Shown piece after piece: positions 32,260-40,127 of a DNA stretch of 40,127 nucleotides. The position numbers and the translations under genes were made by a program. Source of the DNA: Gemmatimonadota bacterium (GTDB lineage Bacteria > Gemmatimonadota > Gemmatimonadetes > Longimicrobiales > Gaopeijiaceae); NCBI GenBank assembly GCA_007125845.1, contig SLCK01000017.1, forward strand, positions 1 to 40,127, written 5' to 3'. The notes beneath the pieces are model-generated. The model saw only the letters and a program-made list of their open reading frames with translations. It made no database searches and had not been told where the DNA came from. Numbering within the stretch: the stretch's first letter is position 1; every line of letters begins with the position of its first letter.

Positions 32260-33225
32260 TCAATCCGAGAGCCCCGTGACCCGGGCACTCAGTTCGCGGA
32301 GAGTTTCGCGGGCGGCAGGGTCGTACGCCTGTGCATCCGCTTCCGCCGGCCGGGTGCCGACAAAGTACTGCCCGGTGCCGAGGTCGGGCGCCGTGACGAG
32401 GTGCACAACGGCATCTCTCCCCTCCTCGACCGAGCTCCGGGGCTCCGCCCCACGCGACAGGACCATTCCTGTGTCCATCATCGTGGCCGGATGCAGCGCG
32501 TTGACCGAGATTCCCGTGCCCTCGAGCGCATCCGCGAGGTCGTAGGTGAAGAGGACCTGGGCCAATTTGCTCTGCGCGTAGGCTCGCGAGTCGCTGTATC
32601 CGCTATCCATCGACGGGTCATCGAAGTCGAGAGGGGTCTGTGCGACGGAGGACACGTTGACGATACGGGCGGGCGCGCTCTCCTCGAGCATGGGCAGAAG
32701 CATGTGGGTAAGGAGGAAGGTGGAGAGGTAGTTCACCTGGAGATGCAGCTCGTGTCCGTCCTCGCTCAGAATCCTCTCCTCCTCGTCCAGCCAGATCCCA
32801 GCGTTGTTCACCAGGACGTCGAGCCGGTCGTACTCGGCAAGGATCGTTTCAGCGAAGGCTCGAACCTCCTCAAAGGACGCAAGGTCCGCCGCGTGGAAGC
32901 TCGCACTCCCCACGCCACCCCTTTCGATCTCCTCGACAACCTCCAGCCCACGCTCCTGGTCACGCCCGTGGACGATGATGTGGGCGCCGGTACCGGCCAA
33001 CACCATCGCCACCTCCCGACCGAGCCCACCTGTGGATCCAGTGATGAGGATCACCTGGTCCTGCGGTGCGAGCTCCTGGCCCTCGGTGCTCGCGGCCCCC
33101 CCCTCGTAGGGAACGGGTGGGTTGGAGCCACCACTCGCCCTCAATGAGAGCGGAAAGAGGACGACCACAGCCGCGACGAGGCAAAACGGGCTCAGGAGTG
33201 GAGTGAGTGCAGTGCGTTCGATCAT
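32260..33225 (-). CDS. Short-chain dehydrogenase with N-terminal membrane segment
   Basis: 321 residues. SDR landmarks: TGSTGGLG (nucleotide-binding), DVLVNNAG, the catalytic Ser in NVSSVAQ, and YAQSK with the catalytic Tyr and Lys. The first 30 residues are hydrophobic (LLSPFCLVAAVVVLFPLSL), followed by a Gly/Pro linker, so the enzyme is probably membrane-anchored or exported, which is rare for an NAD(P)-dependent SDR. The resemblance is to the retinol-dehydrogenase/WW-domain oxidoreductase branch by the overall motif spacing. Its substrate cannot be read. It converges with DAHP synthase. Confidence 0.85.
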   Translation of the reverse strand: MIERTALTPLLSPFCLVAAVVVLFPLSLRASGGSNPPVPYEGGAASTEGQELAPQDQVILITGSTGGLGREVAMVLAGTGAHIIVHGRDQERGLEVVEEIERGGVGSASFHAADLASFEEVRAFAETILAEYDRLDVLVNNAGIWLDEEERILSEDGHELHLQVNYLSTFLLTHMLLPMLEESAPARIVNVSSVAQTPLDFDDPSMDSGYSDSRAYAQSKLAQVLFTYDLADALEGTGISVNALHPATMMDTGMVLSRGAEPRSSVEEGRDAVVHLVTAPDLGTGQYFVGTRPAEADAQAYDPAARETLRELSARVTGLSD

Positions 33226-33404
33226 GATCGTCCATGTCCTGCGGGGAGTCGGCCAAGCCGGTCGTCCCTCCAGCCAATCGCGGGTTTCGAGAGGCTCCAG
33301 GGCGTCAGGGCCCTCGGGTCCAGAAAAAGACCCTGATCCCGGGACGAAGATCCCAGCACCGCCCCAGGAATGACCCCGTCTGGCATTCGGGCCTACAACC
33401 GGAG

Positions 33405-35594
33405 TCAGCTTCCCGGCTCAGCTCCGACCAGCGTTTCCGGTTTCAGATAGGTCTCCCACCACCGGAGCTCGTGCATCATCCGGTGGACATTGTTCCAGTG
33501 CCCCTGGATGGAGTGCGCCATCCCCTCGTAGATGATCAGCTTGGTGGGGATCTCGAGCCGCTTGAAGCAGGTGTAGAGCTGAATCGCGCCTGTAAGGGGC
33601 ACCCGGTAGTCGACCTCGCCGTGGACGAAGAGGGTCGGTGTACGCGCGTCGCCACAGTTGAGGAAGGGCGACTGTCGAATCATGATCTCCCGGGACCGGG
33701 GCTCCCAGGGCGGACCGAAGAACTCGAGGTCCTTCGTCCGAGCCACGTCCGACATCGCATAGTTGCTGGTCCAGTTCGACTCGCCAGCCCCGCTCACGGC
33801 GGCTCGGAACCGGTCGGGATAGCGTGTGATCAACCAGTTGGTGAGGATCCCGCCGTACGAGTGTCCGGTGGAGCCCACCCGGGATTCGTCTACCGGATAG
33901 CGCTCGATGAGGTAATCCACGCCCGACAACACGTCCTCACCGTCCTTGTCGCCCCACCCTCCCCACGTAGCCCACTTGAAATCGGTACCGTAGCCGGTGG
34001 ATGCCCGGAAGTTCGGAAGGAAGACGAAGTATCCGTGGGCAGCAAAGAGACGGTTCTTGAAGTTGAAGCCATACCCCGAGGCCGCATGCGGCCCTCCGTG
34101 GTTGACGACGATCAGGGGATAGGGCCCGCCTTCCGGGTCGTACCCGTGGGGAAAGAGCAGGAAGCCTTCGATTGGGGTGCCGTCGTAGCTCTCCCAGGTG
34201 ACTGCGGTCGAGGGATGCGTCGCGACGGCCACAGTCTCCAGGAATTCGCGGTGCACGTCGGAGAGTCGCCGCTCGTCGCCGCCGTCGATTTCGGCAGCCC
34301 AGACCTCCGGGGGCCGATCGAATTCTCCGACCGTGTAAGCCATCCTCCGCAGTTCGGCGTCGAACTCCAGGTTCTGGATCCGACGCTCACCCTCCGTGAC
34401 CTGCTCCACCCCGGACGTCCCGTCCGCGGCCACACGAAAGAGGTGTGTGGCGCCACCGATCGCCGCCGTGAAATAGAGGTGCCGCCCATCCGGCGACCAA
34501 CGGGGAGATCCGGCATCGAGACCCCACTCCGCGGTGAGGTTCACCGGATCTCCGTCCGGAATCGGCCGAACGAAGAGGTCCCTGGCACCGCCGTGACCGA
34601 GGTCCTGCTCGATGATCATGTCGGTGCCGTAGGACCGCACGTATGCGATTCGGTCCCCCTCTGGCGAGAAGTCCGCTCCACTGTAGCTGTACCCGTCGTC
34701 CGTGAGCCGGGTCAGCTCCCCCTCCATGGTCACGATGAAGAGATCGGAAGTGCCGTACTCGACCTCGTCCAGGAGGGCCTCGTTGACCGAGAAGAGGAGC
34801 GAGCTCCCATCCGGAGCCCAGCGAATCCCGCCGGCCTCGAGACCCAGGTCGGTGAGCTGCCGGGGCGGCTCGGCTCCGTGCACGGGCTCCACGTAAACTT
34901 CCCTCGCGGGCTGAGCCCTGGGATCCGGCAGGGGAAAGGCCTCGCCATCTCTCAGGAAGGGGTACCAATCGAAGGCATGTCCCTCGAAACGCTCCTCATG
35001 CCTGCGCTCGAAGTCGCTTATCTCCGGTTCGGGCCGGGGCGACCGCTCCGCCTCCGCCGATCGGGCCATCCATGATCCGTCCGGGCTCAGCGTACCCGCA
35101 GGCGGTTCGTATCGCTCGGGCTCCTCTCCCGCAGCGCTCGGGCGCACCGCCCAATCCTCCCCTTCGAACCGATAACGCAACCTTCCGTCCTCTAGCCAAC
35201 CCGGATCGGAGACGTCCGCTCCGTCGTGCAGCACCCTTTCCGGAGAGGCGGAGCCGTCGGATGGCACCAGCCAGACCGCGTCGCGATCGACATTCGTCTC
35301 CTCTTCGGGCGTGGAGACCTGGAATGAAACCCACCCGCCGTCGGGAGAGATCCCGACCGAGCCAACCGAACGGAGAAGATAATGATCCTCCAGGTCGAGC
35401 GGTCGCCCCTGAGACACGAGCGTTCTCGCATCGGGCTCTGCCTGCCACCAGAAGTCTGTCGCATCCTCGTCCGGCCCCTGAGTCGACTGGGAGGAGACAC
35501 CCTCGAAGCCGAGGAGAAGCCCCGCAGCCACACCGACGACGAAAACAGGCCTGAGTCGCCCTCTCGAGTCGAGATCCGGACGCCCGCTTCTCAT
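33405..35594 (-). CDS. S9-family prolyl-oligopeptidase-like peptidase, exported
   Basis: 729 residues. A signal-like segment (VFVVGVAAGLLLGF) at about 17-32. The N-terminal two thirds hold repeating WD/PD40-type propeller strands (WAPDGSSLLFSV, SPEGDRIAYVRS, SPRWSPDGRHLYFT). The C-terminal alpha/beta-hydrolase domain has the triad S579 (GHSYGG), D662 (GEVDYRVP) and H694 (GMAHSIQGH). S9 peptidases of this branch cleave short peptides, often acyl- or dipeptidyl-type, gated by the propeller. The ATG overlaps the stop of the M14 gene by 4 nt, so the two are coupled. With the NHL propeller gene it forms a three-gene peptidase unit. Confidence 0.9.
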   Translation of the reverse strand: MRSGRPDLDSRGRLRPVFVVGVAAGLLLGFEGVSSQSTQGPDEDATDFWWQAEPDARTLVSQGRPLDLEDHYLLRSVGSVGISPDGGWVSFQVSTPEEETNVDRDAVWLVPSDGSASPERVLHDGADVSDPGWLEDGRLRYRFEGEDWAVRPSAAGEEPERYEPPAGTLSPDGSWMARSAEAERSPRPEPEISDFERRHEERFEGHAFDWYPFLRDGEAFPLPDPRAQPAREVYVEPVHGAEPPRQLTDLGLEAGGIRWAPDGSSLLFSVNEALLDEVEYGTSDLFIVTMEGELTRLTDDGYSYSGADFSPEGDRIAYVRSYGTDMIIEQDLGHGGARDLFVRPIPDGDPVNLTAEWGLDAGSPRWSPDGRHLYFTAAIGGATHLFRVAADGTSGVEQVTEGERRIQNLEFDAELRRMAYTVGEFDRPPEVWAAEIDGGDERRLSDVHREFLETVAVATHPSTAVTWESYDGTPIEGFLLFPHGYDPEGGPYPLIVVNHGGPHAASGYGFNFKNRLFAAHGYFVFLPNFRASTGYGTDFKWATWGGWGDKDGEDVLSGVDYLIERYPVDESRVGSTGHSYGGILTNWLITRYPDRFRAAVSGAGESNWTSNYAMSDVARTKDLEFFGPPWEPRSREIMIRQSPFLNCGDARTPTLFVHGEVDYRVPLTGAIQLYTCFKRLEIPTKLIIYEGMAHSIQGHWNNVHRMMHELRWWETYLKPETLVGAEPGS

Positions 35595-37357
35595 GGCAGC
35601 GGCACCCGATCGGAGCGGGGAGTGCCCCCCTTCTCACCATGTACGGTCACCTGGACGGAGCCCCCGGTGGACTCCCGCTCGACCTGGAAGCGAACCGTCC
35701 GCTCTCGTTCGCTCACGCCGGGAGAGAAGGGGCTTTCCCCGGCCAGGTGGCCAATTCGGCGCCGATGGTATCCACCCACCACGGTTCCCCCCTCCACATC
35801 GAGGACCACAAGGGGCGCCCTGGCGACCTGGTGGCGCACTCGACCGTCCTCCTCCTCGGCCCCTACCAGCCCGCGCTCCGTGATATTGGTGGGCAGAAAC
35901 CCCGTGTTTCGAACGGTGACCTCCACCTCCAGAAGCTCTCCCCCCTCTCCCTCCTCCGCCACGACGCTGACCACGGGCTCGTCCACCTCGAGCATGGGGG
36001 TCTGCTCCGCCATGTAGAGGTACCACGGAATCTGCAGCTCCACCTCCTGCTCCAACAGCTCGTGCGGAGGGTTCTGGCCCCAGTAGAGACTCCACCATCC
36101 CCCGATCTCCACCGCAGCAAGCTGCGGATGATCGTAGGGCACCCAGTCGTAGAAGTAGCGCCCCCCGAGCTCCTCGTCGTTGAAGCGGTGCCAGTCGGAT
36201 TCGTCGACGAATCCTTTCCCATCGTAGTCCGGGACCCACTGGTCCGGCGGCGGCGAGAACTCGGGAACGTACCCCACGATCCCGAAGTCGGAGTAGGCCC
36301 ACTGGATGAGCGTGCCGTAGCGACGTTCGGTCGGGTGGGTTGAGCTCGGCACGACCGGCCGGCCGGTGTCCTCCGTGTAATACTCCCCGAGATGGATCAC
36401 CAGCGCCTCGTCATTCTCGTCGAATTCCGCCGGATCCATCGCCGAGGGCAGCCGGTAGATGAAGGCGCCCGACGTGTGGCCGTGGAGGATCACGCTGATG
36501 TTGCGATGCCGGTTCAGGAAGTGCGCCACGTGATACGTCTCCGGCTCGGAGAGCGGAAAGTCTCCGGCGCCTCCCTGCAGGTGCCACCGCTCCCAGTTGC
36601 GTGGCCAGTTCCGATTCATGTCGATGCCGCCGAGGCCGTCGCTGTTGACCACCCCGTCACCATTGCGGTCGACACCTTCGGTCACGAGGCGGTAGAATGG
36701 CCCTTCGTGGTCGTCCGTGCGCTCTCGCATGATTCGGTCGTCGTCCGGATCGATCACGTAACCCCCATCCGGATCGGGCACTCGCATCTGCAGGATCTTC
36801 CCGTTTCCGGTCAGGTCTTCCGGGGGATCGCTGTCCGGGATTCCGTCGTCGTTCAGGTCGACGGGTCGCGGCGTGCTCCTCAGAAAGACGTTCTCCGCCA
36901 GCACCAGGTCGGAGCCGTCCGGATTGAACTTGGGATGGACGTAGACGGTGCGCCTGTCGAGGAGCTCGGTCACCCGAGGATCGTTCCCGTACCCTTCGAG
37001 GAGGTATACCAGCCACCGGAGGGCCACCTGGGAGCTGGTAAGCTCCCGAGCGTGGATACCTCCGTCCACGTAGATCGCGGGTTTCTCGAGGTGGTGGCCC
37101 GTGGCCTGATTCGTAACCTTGGCCACGACAAGGTCCTGACCGTAGATGCTCTCCCCGATCTTCTCGAGCTCGACGAGCTCGGGATACCGGTCCTCGAGCT
37201 CCCTCATGATCTGGCGGGTCTCGGACGCCGTGTGGAACACGGACCAGTCGACGGCCCCGTCGGCATCCATGAGGGAAGTGCCCACGGGGCCGCTCTCGAC
37301 GTCTCGGCAGGAGACTACGACGAAGACCACTGCGAGCAGCGTGACCCATCTTGGCAT
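35591..37357 (-). CDS. M14-family zinc carboxypeptidase, lipoprotein
   Basis: 588 residues. A lipobox (VVVSC) puts the lipid-bearing Cys at 17. M14 zinc ligands are H102 and E105 in GIHARE and H292 in ILHGH, with a DMNRNW substrate-binding block (246-251). Two Asp-rich loops, DLNDDGIPDSD (167-177) and DRNGDGVVNSDG (230-241), look like calcium-binding inserts. A beta-sandwich-like segment (about 460-588, containing VEVTVRNTGFLPTNITERG) follows the catalytic domain. It should act in the envelope on peptides with basic or aromatic ends; the specificity pocket cannot be read safely. It sits between the NHL propeller gene (25-nt gap) and the S9 gene (4-nt overlap). Confidence 0.88.
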   Translation of the reverse strand: MPRWVTLLAVVFVVVSCRDVESGPVGTSLMDADGAVDWSVFHTASETRQIMRELEDRYPELVELEKIGESIYGQDLVVAKVTNQATGHHLEKPAIYVDGGIHARELTSSQVALRWLVYLLEGYGNDPRVTELLDRRTVYVHPKFNPDGSDLVLAENVFLRSTPRPVDLNDDGIPDSDPPEDLTGNGKILQMRVPDPDGGYVIDPDDDRIMRERTDDHEGPFYRLVTEGVDRNGDGVVNSDGLGGIDMNRNWPRNWERWHLQGGAGDFPLSEPETYHVAHFLNRHRNISVILHGHTSGAFIYRLPSAMDPAEFDENDEALVIHLGEYYTEDTGRPVVPSSTHPTERRYGTLIQWAYSDFGIVGYVPEFSPPPDQWVPDYDGKGFVDESDWHRFNDEELGGRYFYDWVPYDHPQLAAVEIGGWWSLYWGQNPPHELLEQEVELQIPWYLYMAEQTPMLEVDEPVVSVVAEEGEGGELLEVEVTVRNTGFLPTNITERGLVGAEEEDGRVRHQVARAPLVVLDVEGGTVVGGYHRRRIGHLAGESPFSPGVSERERTVRFQVERESTGGSVQVTVHGEKGGTPRSDRVPLP

Positions 37358-37382
37358 ACTTCGGCCCTCCTGCCGCGCTCGA

Positions 37383-38456
37383 CTACTCCGGTCGAACGGG
37401 GACCATCATCGGATGGAGTCGGGTGAACTTGACGACCCGGCGCTGGGATACCTCGGCTCCGTAGACGTTCCCTTCATGGTCCACGGCCACGCCTTCGGGT
37501 CCGCTGTAGTTCATGACACCCATCTCGGGGGTATTCCAGGTCTCCGGAATGAAGTGCATCACCCACCCGGTGCGGGCGTCTCCGATGCGAATGCCTCGCT
37601 CCCAACCCGCATTGCGCTGACCCGTGTAGTTGTTGGGAGCCGGTCCGGACTCCGAGTCCGCGACGTACATGATGTCGTGCTCATCGATGTAGATCCCGCT
37701 CGGCCGCCCGAACTGGGTCCAGGCGGCGATGAACTCCCCGTCCTGGTCGAGGATCTGGATCCGGTTGTTGTAGCGGTCCCCGACGAAGAGACGCCCCTGG
37801 GAGTCCATCGCGATCGCGTGCGGTTCTAGGAACTGTCCGGGTTCGTACCCGGTTTCCCCGATGGTGGTGATGTAGTTGCCCTCACTGTCGAACTTCACGA
37901 TTCGATTCGGACTCGTCGGGTTGTGGGAGTCAACAACGAAGATGTCTCCGTTGGGAGCCACGACGACGTCGTTGGGGCGGTTCAGATGGGTCGGGGGGTC
38001 GCCAGCCTCTCCAGGCGTGCCCAGCGTCATGAGCAGCTCACCGGTTGGACTGAACTTGAGCACGGTGTGCCCCAATCCTTCCTCCTCGGCCCCGCTCGTC
38101 GCGGCGTCGGTGATCCAGACGTTGCCGTTCGACTCCACGAACATGCCATGCGGCCACGAGATCATCCCGGCCCCGAAGCTGTCGAGGACGTTTCCGTCCG
38201 GGTCCATGAGAAGAACCGGATCCAGGTCCGAGCCCACGCAGCTATTCTGGCCGCAACGCTCGGCTACCCAGAGGTTCCCGTCCGGAGAGGGATACATCGC
38301 GCTCGTCGCACCCCAGACCCGATCATCGGGGAGATTCCCCCACTCGTAGTTGGGCCGGTACGGGTTGTTCGGAACCTGCGCTTGGGCCTCCGCAACGGAA
38401 ACCGCCATCAGAACGGTCACCGCGAACGCGAGAAGATGTCGGCTTGAGAAGGGCAT
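37383..38456 (-). CDS. Exported six-bladed NHL-repeat propeller protein
   Basis: About 357 residues from ATG 38456; GGAGG lies 8 nt upstream, and a GTG just before is the alternative. Signal peptide about 1-26 (LLAFAVTVLMAVSVAEAQA). The body shows NHL blades: LNRPNDVVVAPNGDIFVVDSH, FLEPHAIAMDSQGRLFVGDR, RPSGIYIDEHDIMYVADS and SGPEGVAVDHEGNVYGAE. The pattern is close to peptidylglycine alpha-amidating lyase-like and vitamin-streptogramin-lyase-like propellers, some of which are enzymes and some only binding platforms. First gene of the M14/S9 unit, so a role in peptide handling is likely. Catalytic residues could not be assigned. Confidence 0.82.
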   Translation of the reverse strand: MPFSSRHLLAFAVTVLMAVSVAEAQAQVPNNPYRPNYEWGNLPDDRVWGATSAMYPSPDGNLWVAERCGQNSCVGSDLDPVLLMDPDGNVLDSFGAGMISWPHGMFVESNGNVWITDAATSGAEEEGLGHTVLKFSPTGELLMTLGTPGEAGDPPTHLNRPNDVVVAPNGDIFVVDSHNPTSPNRIVKFDSEGNYITTIGETGYEPGQFLEPHAIAMDSQGRLFVGDRYNNRIQILDQDGEFIAAWTQFGRPSGIYIDEHDIMYVADSESGPAPNNYTGQRNAGWERGIRIGDARTGWVMHFIPETWNTPEMGVMNYSGPEGVAVDHEGNVYGAEVSQRRVVKFTRLHPMMVPVRPE

Positions 38457-38489
38457 CACTGCTACCTCCGAATCGGGTCGAAGTGCACA

Positions 38490-38550
38490 AAGGACCGCGC
38501 CACCGGTCCTTCGTCAGGTCAGATATTCAACCATCTGAGGTCGGCCTGAC
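38490..38550 (-). promoter_or_regulatory. Leader with two stacked inverted repeats before the NHL operon
   Basis: Arm 1: AAGGACCG (38490-38497) and CGGTCCTT (38504-38511), a perfect 8-bp hairpin with a 6-nt loop. Arm 2: TCAGAT (38519-38524) and ATCTGA (38533-38538), extended after a one-sided bulge by GTCAGG (38513-38518) and CCTGAC (38545-38550). Read on the minus strand, arm 1 ends 33 nt before the NHL start and is followed by TTTG. It could be the FkbM terminator, an attenuator or operators. A TTGAAT inside the second loop may be part of a promoter. Confidence 0.4.
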
Positions 38551-38687
38551 ACAAGAAGCACGCGTTGCCCCCCGGCAGGATTCGGTAGGTCGATCGAGTC
38601 GACACGCCGAGTGGAGCCCCCCGGGACGCAATCGGCAACGTACGCCGAGCGGTCCGGAAGGACAAGAACGAGATGGCTTGCGGGATG

Positions 38688-39431
38688 TCAGCGATAATGC
38701 CGGTGGAGCCGAGAGCCCTCTTTGCCCTCCCACACCGCCGAGAAGCCCCGTCCGGCAAGCCATTCATCGATCGGCTCCCCTTTGGGCATGCGGTCCGCCT
38801 CACCTCTGGGGTGGATCTCGAGGAAGATCTCCCGTAGCCGACCTCCTCCGTCGAGCCAGGGCCCCATCCCCGCCAGGACCCGGCCCTCTCCACCTTCCAC
38901 ATCGATCTTGAGCACGTTCGGCGCTGGCGCCAACTGGTCGACGACTTCGGACACGGTCGAGATCGGCACCCGAATCGACCTGTCCGAGCGCCCGGGGGAC
39001 ACCGTGGAATGACGCCCCTCCCCCGGACCTCCTCGCACGAACAACTCGGCCTCTCCCGCCTCCGAACCAAGAGCCAACCTGTGGGGCACTACCCGGCCCT
39101 CGGGGCCATTCAAGCCTATGTTTCGAACGAGGCTCTCGAAGTTCCGGGGCTCGGGCTCGAAGCAATGGACGCTGGCCGAGGGACCGTCGAGATGGGCTGC
39201 CACCACGAGGCTCACGAAGCCGATGTTGGCTCCCACATCGTAGACCACGTCCCCCGGTTCGAGATGGTCCACGATCCGCCGGAGCACGGCAAGCTCGGCC
39301 GGGCCGGGACGGGCCTGGCGGAGCTCTTCCCACCCCTGGATCGAAAAGCGGGCAGACCGCCCGAAAGGCGCCACCTGGAGCGTCCTCTCGGGATTCATCA
39401 ATCGAAAGAGCAAGAAGCGGAGTCGATGCAT
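38688..39431 (-). CDS. FkbM-family methyltransferase
   Basis: 247 residues. S-adenosylmethionine-binding motif VVYDVGANIGFVSL, followed by HCFEPEPRNFESLVRNI and the FkbM-typical LKIDVEGGEGRVLAGM and FLEIHP blocks. FkbM enzymes methylate hydroxyl groups on sugars, polyketides or small molecules; they often sit in polysaccharide or glycan clusters, but no such genes are nearby here. ATG 39431 overlaps the start codon of a divergent frame within a CATG, so the true start may be ATG 39398 (MNPERTL). No signal peptide; the enzyme should be cytoplasmic. Confidence 0.85.
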   Translation of the reverse strand: MHRLRFLLFRLMNPERTLQVAPFGRSARFSIQGWEELRQARPGPAELAVLRRIVDHLEPGDVVYDVGANIGFVSLVVAAHLDGPSASVHCFEPEPRNFESLVRNIGLNGPEGRVVPHRLALGSEAGEAELFVRGGPGEGRHSTVSPGRSDRSIRVPISTVSEVVDQLAPAPNVLKIDVEGGEGRVLAGMGPWLDGGGRLREIFLEIHPRGEADRMPKGEPIDEWLAGRGFSAVWEGKEGSRLHRHYR

Positions 39432-39783
39432 GAGCGAAAGATCGAGCTCTCCCGCACCCGAGGCAAATCCCGGACCCGAGGAAGATGCGGATCCGGATAC
39501 GGTCGTGGAGGTGGCCCGCTTCCGGCATCGTCACGAAGCCGAGCTTGCCAGCGGCTTCCTGGTGGATGCCTGGAGCCGCGACGCCACAGGCCGGCGGCGG
39601 TGGATAGGGGGGAAACAATCGGGACAAAGGGCAGCCGGGATCTCCGGCTGCCCCCTATCCCGATTCGGGAACGCTCAGTCGGTGTGGATCACCGTGAACT
39701 CGATCCCGTCCGTCTGGTCCTCCGCGTGGTCGTCGTGCCAGAGGATGAAGACGAGCTCGGTGGTGCCCGCCTCAAGGCCGTAG
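39430..39783 (+). CDS. DUF2007-like start fragment, probably frameshifted or truncated
   Basis: The first 49 residues match DUF2007 well: VVEVARFRHRHEAELASGFLVDA, where relatives continue with G-[IV]. Here the next codons read WSRDATGRRRW and the frame runs on to 39783, through a hairpin and 109 nt into a convergent gene, so the tail is not credible. Removing one T near 39571 gives FLVDAGAATPQAGGGG and a stop at 39605-39607, just before the hairpin. The start is good: GGAG lies 7 nt before ATG 39430. Either a real frameshift, an assembly error or a truncated gene. DUF2007 proteins are short, often called putative signal-transducing proteins. Confidence 0.35.
   Translation: MSERSSSPAPEANPGPEEDADPDTVVEVARFRHRHEAELASGFLVDAWSRDATGRRRWIGGKQSGQRAAGISGCPLSRFGNAQSVWITVNSIPSVWSSAWSSCQRMKTSSVVPASRP
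39617..39665. terminator. Bipartite hairpin between convergent genes
   Basis: Inner stem GGGCAGCCGG (39629-39638) with CCGGCTGCCC (39644-39653), loop GATCT; outer stem AATCGGGA (39617-39624) with TCCCGATT (39658-39665), separated by 4-nt internal loops. A competing stem, GGATAGGGGG (39602-39611) with CCCCCTATCC (39651-39660), is also possible. On the minus strand the inner stem is followed by TTTGT, so it probably ends the gene that stops at 39675. Confidence 0.65.
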
Positions 39784-40127
39784 AGATGCACGTGGTCGCC
39801 GTGGAAGATGTCGTCGCGGTCGAGATCCACGATCCCTTCCTCAGCCCCTTCGGCGGTCCAGAAGCGAACGGACCACTCGCCGTCCTCCTCGAGGGTGTGC
39901 TCCTGCCCGTCACCGTCGTAGATGCGCGCGCCGAGCGACAGTCGCTCCGCAGCCGCGAGATCGAGCACGGGAAGCTCCCCTTCCCAGCCGCCGTCGTGCG
40001 TCCAGGTCGCCACCACCGGCCGTGCGGTCTGGCCCCGATCGATGATCTCGACCGTGCCCAGGGCCTCGTCGTCATCATGGGGCTCATGCACCTCGATCGA
40101 GATGGGATCCGTGCTCCCATCCGCGTG
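39675..40127 (-). CDS. Partial His/Asp-rich protein of unknown function (start outside window)
   Basis: The frame is open to the right edge, so the N-terminus is missing; at least 150 residues are seen. The sequence is rich in acidic residues and His (HEPHDDDEA, DDIFHGDHVHLYG, WHDDHAEDQTDG), with beta-type strands such as PVVATWTHDGGWEGELPVL and TTELVFILWHDD. It looks like an Ig-like or jelly-roll domain of an exported metal-binding protein, but no family is recognised. A linker GSTDPISIEVHEPHDDDEA at the edge may join two like domains. GTG 40091 is a possible internal start. A strong hairpin follows its stop. Confidence 0.7.
   Translation of the reverse strand, partial: HADGSTDPISIEVHEPHDDDEALGTVEIIDRGQTARPVVATWTHDGGWEGELPVLDLAAAERLSLGARIYDGDGQEHTLEEDGEWSVRFWTAEGAEEGIVDLDRDDIFHGDHVHLYGLEAGTTELVFILWHDDHAEDQTDGIEFTVIHTD

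Noticed and set aside
33316..33333. GGGTC/GACCC as the terminator of the S9 operon
   Set aside because: Only five base pairs around an 8-nt loop; the T run lies inside the loop rather than after the stem.
33234..35075. A 613-codon plus-strand frame opposite the S9 peptidase
   Set aside because: The minus frame has the full Ser-Asp-His triad and propeller strands; the plus product has no recognisable domain.

Overview
The window is high-GC bacterial chromosome, packed with genes on both strands; no gap without a gene exceeds about 230 bases. The best guess for the source is a Gemmatimonadota-like bacterium. The guess rests on a SusC/SusD pair with an N-terminal STN domain driven by ECF sigma/FecR genes, many exported M14 and S9 peptidases, small outer-membrane barrels, and a strong G+C bias. 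It comes from gene content only. No rRNA, tRNA, CRISPR array, insertion sequence or integrase was seen.

Layout. (1) 92-4376 (+): a two-gene unit. The first gene encodes a 1093-residue protein with about 25 tandem 29-residue helical repeats and a C-terminal HELTH zincin domain. The second, 4 nt downstream, encodes a caspase-fold (CHAT/C25-like) cysteine peptidase candidate. This is the most unusual part of the window. (2) 4387-8670 (-): pyroglutamyl peptidase coupled to a large secreted M14 peptidase, then an NmrA-like NAD(P)-binding protein. (3) 8740-11973 (-): a ParA-type ATPase between two coiled-coil proteins, one with HEAT-like repeats, and no ParB. (4) 12095-15286: YjbQ, two exported proteins (one a beta-barrel) and a small coiled-coil protein. 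(5) 15291-19664 (-): an SDR/DUF2867 protein, DUF523-DUF1722, SRPBCC, a ferric-reductase-like flavocytochrome and a possible 30-residue membrane peptide; most of these families recur in light/oxidative-stress clusters. (6) 19896-27489 (+): ECF sigma, FecR anti-sigma, SusC, SusD, a strong hairpin, and a second ECF sigma. (7) 27530-33225: RecQ, a small membrane protein, a COG3650-type lipoprotein, beta-carbonic anhydrase, DAHP synthase and an exported SDR. (8) 33405-38456 (-): NHL propeller, lipoprotein M14 peptidase and S9 peptidase. (9) 38688-40127: FkbM methyltransferase, a damaged DUF2007-like gene and a partial His/Asp-rich protein running off the right edge.

How it fits together. Two separate peptidase operons plus a SusCD uptake system suggest a life on proteins or peptides. 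M14 and S9 enzymes trim peptides in the envelope, SusCD may import the products, and Pcp removes blocked N-termini inside the cell. ECF/FecR and the STN domain of SusC form a plausible trans-envelope switch. Four gene pairs overlap by an ATGA tetranucleotide (4992-4995, 9750-9753, 16723-16726, 35591-35594), a sign of translational coupling.
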